This document shows positions 35,683 to 46,240 of a stretch of DNA of 46,240 nt, piece by piece. The notes under the pieces are model-generated. The model was not told where the DNA came from. It saw only the letters and a program-made list of their open reading frames with translations, and did no database searches. The DNA lies in NCBI RefSeq assembly GCF_001039355.2, contig NW_019776149.1, forward strand, positions 1 to 46,240, in the 5' to 3' direction. Positions within the stretch are counted from its first letter, which is position 1, and the number at the start of each line of letters is the position of its first letter. This DNA is from Lingula anatina. Lineage: Eukaryota > Brachiopoda > Lingulata > Lingulida > Lingulidae. The position numbers and the translations under genes were made by a program.

Positions 35683-37518
35683 CTTTTGCAAGACGGTGTG
35701 GAAAACAACAAATTGATCGAAATCTTAGGGCTTTTAATTTTTTTTACTACATCATTTACCCTGGATGTCAATATCTACACAGAAACCATCCAACAGTTGC
35801 AACACCTCCTTCAACCGACGTTTCCTTTTCTCTCATCCGTGGAAAAATCAGTTACCATCTTCGATTAACATCATGCTTGGTGATAACACTATCGGTCAAT
35901 TTTGTTTGATCAGACTTCAGATGCACAAATATGAGATCATAATCTATGCTTATTGTATATGTTATAAACCTACTTCTTTCTTTTTTTATTTATTTCTTGC
36001 TAAGCTTCTTTTTATGCTGTAAACTGTAGAACTACTGATGGAACTCTTATCGCCCAAATTAAAGAGTTAAAAATGACTACAGAAAACTGAAGTGCCGCTT
36101 GGCTAACAACTCTTAAAACATTCGGCCCGTACTTGACGTCCGTTCCCTAAGCCTGTTAGCGGCGTCCGTTCTGTTTACTCTCACTCGATGACCGAGCAGT
36201 GTCAACTCTTAATTGCTGTCAACTGTACCTGGGTCTGTAACCGTATCGGATTACCTATATTGCTGATGGAACATGCAGTATTGGTCCAGCTGATAATTCA
36301 TGGAATTATACACGGTGTTCATTTTTTTTGCCTTGAAAAGGCCTATAATGACGTTTACATAAGCTAAATCGACATGTCAAAAATTATATGGAGTTAATAG
36401 ATACAAAAATGAACGATTAAGGATTACATATATATCCATAATGTATATTTTTACGTATGTGCATCAAAGGCTCACATAATTCAACTTAAGGCTAAAAGTG
36501 TTTCAAGTGTAAGTTAAACTGTATGGTCTTTAGGTTACTGACGTCGCTCCTTGGAAGATATTTTTGAAAATGTAAACTTTTTTACCCAGAGATAACTCTA
36601 TGAAATGTGATATGAAAGAAGACAGTGTGTTTGTGCAGTGTTATTCAGATCATCAGAATGTTGGCTGATGCAAGGTTTTGCTATGGGGAGGGGGCAAAAG
36701 ACTAAAAGACTTGGTTAAACATTTAGGTGTACCTGTACTGGTTTTGATCGGGAGAAAATGTGATACCTTAAAAGCAAAGAGTTGGACATGTTCCCGCTGT
36801 CACACGTGTCACATTAGAATTCAAAAAGTTTTATCGGACACCAGTGCGGAAAGGTTGCAGTGCAGTGACATTTATGGGATTTGAATCGGAAAAAAAAAGA
36901 TAAATGTCATATTCAGTGCATTCTTTGGAAACTTATCGCATTTATTTCATTTAAGTTTAGTTTATATTTGATATTAATATAATCAGATGTATACCCCATT
37001 AAAAAAAAAACTGTTTTGTTACTAACGCTGAGATATTTGCATCCATTGAAAGGGATAATAACAAAAAGAGAGGCCTACTTTGTGACGCAATGCACTGAGA
37101 GGTGAAGGAGAGTCGGATTTGTGGTTAAGCAGAAATATCTGCGGTTAACAATATGCTAAATGAGGTAGGTAAAGTGCGTATATGTAAAACAGACGCCTCT
37201 CGCTTAAGGCTTTAGTATACAGCCGGTCCATTACCTTGCAATCGACAATGCTAGTGATAGCGGTAGCAGTAACAGTCAAAGTGTTTTGGATACATTGACA
37301 GCAGTTTCAGTGGATTGAATGCATGTTGAAAAAGCAGAACTAGTAAGTAGTCAGCAGTTGTGTGGTTTACAGTGAAAGTGATAGTAGTGGTGCCAAAAAG
37401 TATCTCACGTTTGTTCACCAGCCGTTGGGAATGTCGTGCTGTTGTATATTAAGCTTAAGTTATGATTTTCATATGCGTACGCGGTTGCTCATTCTCTCTG
37501 TCACACACATGCGCGCTC

Positions 37519-37522
<4 letters not shown>

Positions 37523-37569
<47 letters not shown>
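37523..37569. repeat. (TC)n microsatellite
   Basis: About 23 uninterrupted CT dinucleotides. Confidence 0.95.
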
Positions 37570-37574
<5 letters not shown>

Positions 37575-40500
37575 GTGAAGACTTGAAAGCAACGTTTCTT
37601 ATTCTGGAATAAGTGAAGTGTTCACGTCACCTTGATTAAGGCCTCAATGAAAAGTGTAACTATTAACTATGGAAAACAGTTACAGTGGTAACAGACATAA
37701 AAGCAGTTCATTTCGTTGCGGGGACGTGTGGGTGAACCTTAAATAGAGGAAATACAAAAACAAATAGCATTATTTCATCAATACGTGTCAATTACATATT
37801 GAAACAGCATTTGCGTGCGTGAATTTGATGTGCAATAACGTTATCTGATGGCTTATCTTTACTTAGAGGAATCGATGTGCTACTGCGACAAAAAGAAAAA
37901 AGGCATTCTTCGTGACTCGTGCTATTAAGCCTCAGGAACATATTTAAGTTAAAGTCAATCTCCTTGAAGATAATATATGATTGGCCGTGATCATAAACCA
38001 TATTTTTACTAATAATAGTTTTGCTGGAGTGACAAAGGTGTAGTGTTATTATTTTTCACCGCAAGTAGGGTTGTTTTGGTACACCTCTTTGATGGAATCG
38101 CGTGACTTAGTACTGCTTCCTCTGGTCAGAAGATAGCTCTTGATTCTATTGATAGGTTTGTCTTCAGTGAACATTGAGTGTACTTTTGAAAAAGAAATAA
38201 AAAAGATATAAAAGTAGGAATGACAAACGAAATTAAGCGCTTAGAAGAGTAGAGAGAAAGTTGGTACATGAAGTAGAATATAGATACATAGCCCAGTATT
38301 TTATCGAGGGAATTAAGCCAAGGGGAAGGGAAAATAAATTATGATTGCATTACGCAGAAAAGGTGAAATAAAAACAAAGGAAGGAAGGTCAAGTATGGAT
38401 AAATAACGAAAGAAAGAAAAAGGGAGGCTCAGAATACATGTATAAATACTGTAGCATTTGTCGTTAGAAGGGAGCGCGTTTCAATGAACACAGCGTTCAC
38501 CAATTTGTCAACATCGTGTCAACACCTGCACATAGAGCAAACAGCTGGGTCGTCTGAATAATGGCCAAGACGTTAAAAGCCAAAAGTGGCCATTCGAAGA
38601 AAGTGCGCAGCTTGTTCAAATGTTTAATGTATTCCGAAAATATTTGCGAATACTTCCTATTATGTGCTGTCGAAGTAAACTAAAAGGCAAACGGTGCAGT
38701 GTGAAACGCGTATGGTTCGGGATCGGTCCAATTCAGAAAGCGAGGGACGATTGTGAAAATATGGTCTCTCGAATCAGAGGATAAATATTCTACTACATAA
38801 CTTCCACTGATGATGAATTGGATAAAACCCAGATTGATATGTTTGTTTGAAATATTGCCTCGTCTTTCACCCTATGCCAATTTAAAAGAGAAATATTGTG
38901 CATAAATTCAATACACATCGTTTAATCTAGACGTTTTTTTTTAAGATAGCATTATCATCAATTGGGCAGGTAAGACGCATCTTCTTTCGCCATTCAAACA
39001 GATTCGAACCTTTCTTCATGGGGCAGTTTCGATCAACATATTTCATTTGATCGCCAGTGCGTGTACGATTAAAACTGTAGATTTTGGAAGGAATTTGGGG
39101 TCAATTAAGTGCAGTTGAAATAGAAAGAGTTGGCCTTTTTTTTTAGCCACAACAGATCGCTTTCACCATTGGGAAGAATCAACGAGAATTTTCAATCAAG
39201 CACTTCCTTTCTGAAATTAGACTTGAAATTAATAAGGTAAAGCTAATAAGGACAGGATACATTGTAGAAGTTTATGAAATGTTTATGTATTGTTTATGTA
39301 TGCAGCGCATATATCAAATGAGGGAGCGCTCTCTCACATTATCTGATGCCTTATAGATTATATACAATGGAAACAAACAGTTTGAAGCAGAAAACAGATG
39401 TGTATCGCTGTGGCCAGGAGGGTTAGACCTCCTACGAAGAAATGTCACGGTTTAAGAGGGTACGTCACCGAAGGAATTAACCCCTTGCCAAAACCGCACC
39501 TATTTTTTTTCTGCAAAACCATCGTAATATAACAGGAGGAAAATCGCTGAATATTCCACAGTTGCATTGTTGCTTTTGATTGTACGCTTGTTTGAAAATG
39601 CGACAGTGAAATGTCTGAAATGTATTTAAAAGCGTCATTTTGCTTCAGATACTGATAAGATTTTGAGAGCAGTGGTATTCATTGCCTGCATTTCACTCAT
39701 AAAGGCATTGTTTTAGCATGAACAATTGATCATTTGTAAGATAATACGTGCTGCGGGGCATTATAAAAAGCTTCCACACATGGATTTATTTCTTGAGTAA
39801 GCATTTAACGCATTTTTACATTTAAAAAAAATTACCTTGATGTTTAGGTCATAGAGAATTGTGTATGCAGGCGCGACAAAAATGATAGTCATTTTCAACT
39901 TAGATAAACAATGTATCCCGTATTGTGGCGTAATTGTCCATAAAGGAATCTCACATTGTTGTTAAGTTACATCACGTGACACATTTGCACTTGATGAACC
40001 CGCAATCTGCGGGGATATCAGTTCAAAGGTCCAATGTGTGCATGAAGACGTTGCAAAACAAAGCACGCTAATCCAAAAATGAGATAAGCATCTTGTTAAA
40101 CTTTAAGACCCCACCATGCCAGTATACTGTGTTTCAGTGTTTCATGAGAGTATATGTAAAACCACGGTGTCTCTAACATAGTTTCTAAAATAGCCAGGTA
40201 GACTACCTCAAAGTATAGATGTACATTAGTTTGAAATATACATGTGCCTACCGAAATTGATTTCTTTGCATCTATCTCACCGCCTATGTGAAGTTGCTCA
40301 GAAGACTTATATCTCATACCAAATGTCTTCAGTACATTCGCTAGTGTAAATACGGCATTTTAGCTTGGGAAATAATGTAGAGAGATAGCAATGTAGTTTG
40401 GTCAACCCGCCCAAAACGCAATTACGCTTTTATCATTGTTTTCAGTGTACAGTGCTAATTGTGAAGACGATATTCGACTTCAACAATATTCAACACCTCA

Positions 40501-40963
40501 GGCAGCGCCGTGTACATGGGATTTTTCCTGCCAGCTATTCGCCGTGAAATCGCTCTTAAACATGCAAGATATTTGAGATCAGTTCTGTCGCGTTCATGTC
40601 CCCCTTTTTCTAGCCTCATAACTCTAATTTCAAAGCAATCGGATGATCCACTGCAGTCGTAATCATTGCGGCTTACGCGAAGCACGGATTTATCTTTTTT
40701 TTTTTTCTGTTACTTAGAGATACCGTATTCTTTTTAAGAATATTAGAGAACTATGAACCAGACTGAATTCCACTGTCTGTGAGATGTTTTGCGGTATGTG
40801 CCTTTGTCATACTATATTCTTATGTGAATGAATGACTCAGTTACGAGATGAGGTACGGAAGAGAGCAAAACGAACACGCAATTAAAGGTGAGCGCCACGA
40901 AAACTTAGACGTTAACAGTAAGTGGAATTATGAATTGTGGAGCAGCAGTTTTGGTGTTACTAA

Positions 40964-41016
40964 CTCTCTCTCTCTCCTTTTGTGTGTGTGTGTGTGTGTG
41001 CGCGCGCGCGCGTGTG
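40964..41016. repeat. (TC)n(TG)n(CG)n tract, Z-DNA prone
   Basis: A short TC block, then about ten TG units running directly into about six CG units. Alternating purine-pyrimidine sequence with CG is the classic Z-DNA-forming pattern. A functional role is not shown. Confidence 0.9.
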
Positions 41017-44000
41017 CATCGTTACGATATTGCAAAGCTTGCCAAAAGATCTACATTTCTCATTAGATTCACATTGGTTTAGGTATTTTGTAGCATTTCA
41101 TTGACATGTCACAGTTTCTTTTTATCAAAATGTTCACAATGTGAATTGTTGACAGCATGTTGTTTTTTGTAGAAGATGACGGTATGTTAGCTATAGATAA
41201 AACCGCACGTACAAATCAATACAAGGACAAACGAAGCAAATACAACACACGTTTTTAGGGCAGTCAAATTACACTACCAGGGGAACAGAGGGCATCTTTT
41301 TCTCCCCTCTCTCTTTCATATTGTAGCTAATTCGATGTCGGTATACGTGTGTATTAAATAGCAGGTGATTCTGAAAAAATACTGTAACAAAAAATGAATA
41401 CATCCATAAATATACTAGTGACACAGCGTTTTGGAATAAAGCTGGAAGAAAACAACAGTCATCTTGGCAAAACGCCTACGACTTTCAAAAGAAAATATTA
41501 TTAAGATACTAGCGATTCAGTTGACATACAATATATGAAACGTGCCAACGTGTGTGTCGTGTTAGTAAATGCAGCTGACAACCCAAACTAAAGATAGATA
41601 GATACTTGACAACAAAGAAAATACGCAATGAAAATCACACAACACATGTATATATTTAATTTCTTTAAGTGACGACGCAGTGAGAATTTAATCATATATG
41701 CAGTTGGTATGGACTTGAGTTTATATGTAAAGTAGCTTTTGCATCCATCTTTTTGTATCTGTTTCGTTATTTAGTTGCAATTTCATCTAAAGAAAGGTTT
41801 CTTCTTTATTATTCGGTAACTGAAGTTTTGCGCCCTAGACAAAAGAGCTGATATATAAACACCTTTTGCAGGTGTGTAAGAAGCTATGCGTGGGCGCTAA
41901 CCGTTAAGAAAAAAATTACAAAATTAATGAGATGCAAACTGTTTTTGAATGCTTTGTATTATACATGTGTATTTTAGTTATCATTGTTTATTTTGTTACA
42001 GGTTATGATCACTGTGAAATACATGTACTACTTAAAGGTATATACTATCCACGTTTGAAAATGTCCTAGAATAAAATCTTAAGCCTACGTAACCTACAAA
42101 ACTGCTTATCTCACCCAATTCTGATCTAAAACGATAAAGACATCTCAAATCAAAATGCCTGATGTCGATATTTCTTTCTGTGATGTCCAGGAAAATATGG
42201 CAGTCCAAGTGAGTGGCAGGTGGCTTATAATATTTTTTTAATCACAATGACAAAAGACATCGAATCCAATTGGTCGAGCTTATAACTGCGAGTAGGAAAA
42301 TAATTCGGGAAAATTCGATTTGGTGGAAATTTTTAGAATAGGATTTGTTTTTAATATTTTTATTAGATCAAAATCTACTAGGTGTACCAAGACCCATATG
42401 GTTTGTGCCGTTAGAACATTTGAAGTGTATTAGGTATGATGACTTGAAACTAATCTACCCAGTCTTTGTATGCTGCATGTGTCCTTTTCTTCATTCGTTA
42501 AGAAGAATTAGACAGATGGCAAGAAAAATGGCCCCTCTTAGTCAAAGAGTCATTGAAACAGAAACAATAAATCACGTTCTCGTGGTGCCTCACTGACAGG
42601 ACGGAGAAAACTGACCACCAGCCAACAATAGGAAAGTATCCTGTTGCCATGGTGACAGCAAACATTCCTTCTCCGACTTGATATAAAATTTGGATGTGCC
42701 TCAAGAGTGGCTAGATGCTTGTTCACTTTTTAGCCAAGAGTTTTATTTGATTTCAAAATTTCAATTTTTTTTCAAAAATAAACAATAGAAACCTCGTACT
42801 TATATGACGCTACCACTGACTGACGCACGCGGGCACGATAGCTAGCACGCACACAAACACACACACCCATTGATCAAACTCTTACGGACCTCTAGTGCCC
42901 TACTAATTCTACCATTCTACAGATATGTAATACAGATCATTTGTTTTCCATTTTCATTTGAATCATCATTTTTCAAGTATCACTGTATTTTGCTTTTAAT
43001 ATAATAATCAACTTTAATTTTTTATTTATATACATGTATCTAATGCACGCAATTATTTAAATCCAGGGATCCTTACATCCATTTTTGTTATATACATGTA
43101 TTTAACAAATAATCAAACCTGAAAGTCTTTTCTCCTGGAAGTGCATTTAAAACTCTCGCCATTAACCCTGGTGATGTCATGAAAAGTTCAACCGCGCTTG
43201 TTTTAATGTTTGTTTTTCTTTCTCGACGTGAAAGTCATTTCACCTGCGTTTTAAATTTTCGTGGGTCATTAAAATTTAAGTGGTTTTTCAGTTTTTCTGC
43301 AGTTTAATGACTTTTTTGTTTGTTACGAGTTGCGTATTTTTCCTTGGCACCGTCAGTCTGGAGATTCAATGGTTTGCGCTATATACACTACTGGTACATC
43401 GGTCGGTCCTGTCTCTTGGCGCTGCTAATCCGAGTATGGCTAGGAACTCCTCTTTAACTAATTTCCAATCCCTACATCAATCAAGAAACAATATCAATAA
43501 TATCCACACCTTTCACAGATGTCCTGCATGATTTTATTGACACTGCTGAATCTATACTTTAGGTGATAAATTCTAACTGCCGAATTTTCAGATCAAAAGT
43601 TCAGCTCTGTTACATATTTCTTGTCTTATCTTTTGTACCTCTATTTGGACCTTATTCCTAACTATCATTAAGTAGACTTTTGAATTGACACCACGGTGAG
43701 ACAATCACTCGTCTAAAAGTGAAATATAATATTTCTTACAAAAGTGACGCTTGAAGGTAGGAGCTAAGCTTCAGTTTATATCAACATTATCATAAGTGTT
43801 TTGTTTTTTCTCTCTCACTTCGTTGAGTCTGATGATCGAGCACTTCCACTGCAAGAGCGTCTTCTTACAGTACTATTTAACCTTGGACGAAACTTTAAAG
43901 CAGCCTTGACACAGTAAATTTAGCTAAGTATTACGTGACTCTTGCGTATAACACACAGCAATCATATGTTAACTGTCAGCATGTTTAAAACGTAATATAA

Positions 44001-44648
44001 GACACTCTTTCAAATGCCAAGATTATCAAGAAAAACCATTGATAAGATCCAACATCTACAATCATTCTATTTCACTGGAACACGCCATTTAACTTCGTAC
44101 ACACACCTTGAAACTAAGTTACAAACAATGACTAATAAATACTAAAGTTTCCATTCATTTTTTATGTTATTGCTCAACATACTGTTTGTTATTTTGAAAC
44201 TTAATCCTTATTTAGAAACATCGGTGTAAAAATGTGTTTAGTATTGTAGGGCGTACATTATAAAGCTCTAAATGTAATAGTTCACGGTTACGAATGGGAA
44301 GCAGGCATTTCGTCGACCAGCTTCATTTTAAATCATTTAATCTATTCAGTTGCAAACACGGTTTAGATTGGAAGATATACACTGTAAGTCATGAACGTAT
44401 ACTTCGAAAGTACATTTTTTCTTTCTGTACGGACCTTCAGTGTCCGTTACCGTACCTTTTCTCTTTTTGATGGATGGATGGACAAACTGTACTGTGTCGC
44501 TTTCAAACACTCGCCATGCGAGAACAACACCTTTTTTTCAATATGGCCGCCAACAAAACGACTGCAAACCTGCATTCAGTCCACGTAGCCTTACCTGTTC
44601 ATAGCTCAGTATCTGTTTCTTATTTTGTAGATCAATGAAGTGAAATAG

Positions 44649-44791
44649 CAGTGCCGTAGACCACGAGAAATGGGGGGTGACACGCGGGCGGTGTCTCTGT
44701 GGGCTTTTGTCCTGGGCTCTGTCCTCTCTGGTCTGGGAGTCATCATGGCCGTCACATTCCTCATCTTTAATATAAAGTTCAGAAATATGAG
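44649..44791 (+). CDS. GABA-B receptor-like class C GPCR, exon encoding TM1
   Basis: Exon reading RRPREMGGDTRAVSLWAF, then a hydrophobic span LGSVLSGLGVIMAVTFLIF, then NIKFRNMR. The order of an acidic/proline linker (cf. PPRD), TM1 with GLG-I-A, and FNIKFR at the cytosolic end is the signature of the GABA-B receptor subfamily. Intron signals: an in-frame TAG immediately upstream means the exon starts at TAG|CAG or CAG|TGC, with a pyrimidine tract about 20-40 bases upstream. It ends at AG|GTGAGT in phase 2. The ATG at 44670 is internal by homology, not a translation start. The product would be a plasma-membrane G-protein-coupled receptor responding to an amino-acid-type ligand. The ligand-binding exons are not seen, so ligand and subunit type are unknown. 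Confidence 0.83.
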
Positions 44792-44968
44792 GTGAGTTGT
44801 GTTCGAAGCATTCCACAAACCATGCTGGTTTGAGGTCGTTTGTTAATAAAAAGACTCTATTTCCCTGACAGTCTTATCTTCTCGTAATCTCTGCGTCTTT
44901 TAAAGCAAGCTTCAACGGTTTTGTTTTTTAAAGTTCTCTCCAATCTAATCTCGTAGAGGGTAATTTGT

Positions 44969-45313
44969 TTAAAGGGATAATAACTCTTCGTTTCGGCCAA
45001 AAAATGAATTTTCCTGGAGTAAACAACAATTTTCCCACACTTACCAATGGTTAATGAATCCATTTTTACATTCAAAGTTAGTCCCTGTTTTTTTTCTAAA
45101 AGGTTTGGTTTTTTGTTAAAATCTCTTAAGAGATTTTACCAGAGTACAGCCATCAATGGAGGTCACGTGGTCTAAAGACAAGCTCAAAAATCAGAATAAT
45201 AGCTATAACTGCCGTTTTTGTGGTAAAACAGAATATATTATATTTCTTTGAGTTGTTCACAATGTTTTTATTGTGAAATATAAATCTCATACAAAGAGTT
45301 ATTATCCCTTTAA
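44969..45313. mobile_element. TTAA-flanked MITE, copy 2, inside receptor intron
   Basis: A 345-bp relative of the element at 1458-1824. Its terminal inverted repeat is 20 bp, TTAAAGGGATAATAACTCTT and its exact complement at the other end. The same central AAATCTCTTAAGAGATTT palindrome lies near 45119-45136. It sits wholly within the intron between the TM1 and TM2 exons of the GABA-B-like gene and ends about 50 bp before the 3' splice site. Its long T-run of copy 1 is shortened here. Confidence 0.9.
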
Positions 45314-45360
45314 TGTTATTTAAACTCATTATCGATGCCATGTCACTTTTCGCCTTACAG

Positions 45361-45496
45361 GATAGTCAAGATGTCGAGCCCCAATATCAACATGTTGATC
45401 ACTGTGGCCGGGTTATTTCTGTACACATGTTGCGTACTGTACGGTCTAGATCATTTCACCGTGGATAAACCTGGACAGGCCACCGTCTTATGTCAG
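45361..45496 (+). CDS. GABA-B receptor-like class C GPCR, exon encoding TM2
   Basis: A 136-bp exon between CTTACAG and CAG|GTGAGT. With the preceding exon's two bases it begins R-IVKMSSPNINMLITVAG, then LFLYTCCVLYGLD, HFTVDKPGQATVLCQ. The KMSSPxxNxL motif, TM2 ending in GLD, and the CQ cysteine that precedes TM3 (extracellular disulphide partner in class C receptors) match GABA-B receptors 1 and 2. Intron phases are 2 on the left and 0 on the right. The gene continues beyond 46240 for TM3-7. IVKMSSPNINM rather than the more usual N-N-L and the double Cys in TM2 suggest a divergent paralogue. Confidence 0.88.
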
Positions 45497-46240
45497 GTGA
45501 GTTTTAGTCAGCAGTGTTCACATCGAGTCTATCTTACACTTGTCCAATGATACGTTTTGTGCTTTAAGGGGACAGCTAACTTGTACCTCGGTTTACAAGT
45601 CTAATTTTGCGATCTAACAAAACAATCGTTAAAGCTAAGGTTGACTTTCTATCATGTACAGAAGTCATCGAGTTTCATATTTCTGATGAAAGGAATGAAG
45701 GAGAAACGACCACAGAAATGGGGAAGACGGGCTTTGGTGTGAAATAACCCGTGACGATTCTTCCTTTGAAGACGGTGATTAGTTTTGTTGTTATGTCAGC
45801 TCTTCAATTTTCCGATTTCATTATGGTGACGTGACCCACCTCCGCACCCGCACAATGCGTTTTTACAGGGGTAGGTGATGGCCGCTCGCGGTCAGCTGCC
45901 ATTTGATACCCTTTGGAACAATACGCCGTTGATTGCACTTTGACCGTTATTCAGATAATTGAAGGCATACAAGTTTTAATCTGAAACGCCTGCAAGAGGG
46001 TGGGTATAGGGGTTAGTGGTGGATAGCCAACCTATTTTAAGCAGAATCTCCCCCATAGATTTTATTTCTTAAATCTTGTTTGGACTGAGGTCCAGAGCTC
46101 TGTCTGCCGCATGTTGGATTGAATACATTGATGTAATTTTGTCACTAATAAAAACAGCGTAGACATGAGAAATGAAAAAAAAACGTCGTCGACTTACCGC
46201 AGTCTGGACCCAGTTGCGCCAACGGAGTGGGGGGGGGGGG
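45497..46240. other. intron following the TM2 exon; poly-G window edge
   Basis: Starts with the GTGAGT donor and contains no second exon that I can recognise. The last 13 bases (46228-46240) are a G-run at the end of the supplied sequence, possibly an assembly edge. Confidence 0.55.

Larger units (their letters stand above)
35691..44648. other. non-coding stretch, possibly intron of the GABA-B-like gene
   Basis: No exon can be supported. It contains a (TC)n tract (37523-37569), a TC/TG/CG tract (40964-41016) and many AT-rich segments. Upstream exons of the receptor gene must lie to the left of 44649, here or beyond, but none was recognised by eye. Confidence 0.4.

Noticed and set aside
37048-37075. 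GAAAGGGATAATAAC resembling the TTAA MITE terminus
   Set aside because: No TTAA flank, no matching inverted end within several hundred bases and no interior similarity.
44538-44818. Minus-strand open frames over the TM1 exon
   Set aside because: They are antisense to the well-supported plus-strand receptor exon with matching splice sites.

Overview
The window looks like nuclear DNA of a metazoan, most likely a marine invertebrate. It is AT-rich, almost entirely non-coding, full of microsatellites and short inverted-repeat (MITE-like) transposons, and the one conventional gene is split by GT-AG introns. Species or phylum cannot be fixed from the sequence. No rRNA, tRNA, CRISPR or bacterial-style operon is visible. 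One ambiguous base (26969) and a poly-G run at the right edge (46228-46240) mark draft-assembly weak points.

Layout. 1-7.2 kb: non-coding, with a 21-bp minisatellite (831-926), a TTAA-flanked MITE (1458-1824) and simple repeats. 7.29-10.66 kb: the most unusual region. On the minus strand it holds (in transcription order) a GC-box/octamer/TATA promoter, an SGNH/GDSL-type hydrolase ORF with a long proline-rich tail, a transmembrane/basic ORF, and a FEN1/XPG-like nuclease half with a cysteine-rich CXC-type tail. The first two ORFs appear to be one ~669-residue reading frame broken by a single-base deletion in one unit of a 63-bp coding minisatellite. The nuclease frame begins exactly where that frame ends, one base out of register. 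I infer an undescribed mobile or selfish gene cassette, but no termini were found.

10.7-44.6 kb: no gene can be supported. This stretch has many simple repeats, a Harbinger-like MITE with TTA duplications (12644-12816), an inverted pair of CRE sites (30521-30587), a hAT-like MITE with an 8-bp target duplication (35509-35682), and small local duplications. It may be intron or intergenic DNA upstream of the last gene.

44.65-45.50 kb: two plus-strand exons of a class C (GABA-B receptor-like) GPCR, encoding TM1 and TM2. They are joined by a phase-2 intron that carries a second copy of the TTAA MITE. The remaining exons (ligand-binding domain, TM3-7) are not recognised in the window. The gene continues past the right edge.

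The receptor and the hydrolase/nuclease locus are on opposite strands, more than 34 kb apart, and show no functional link.
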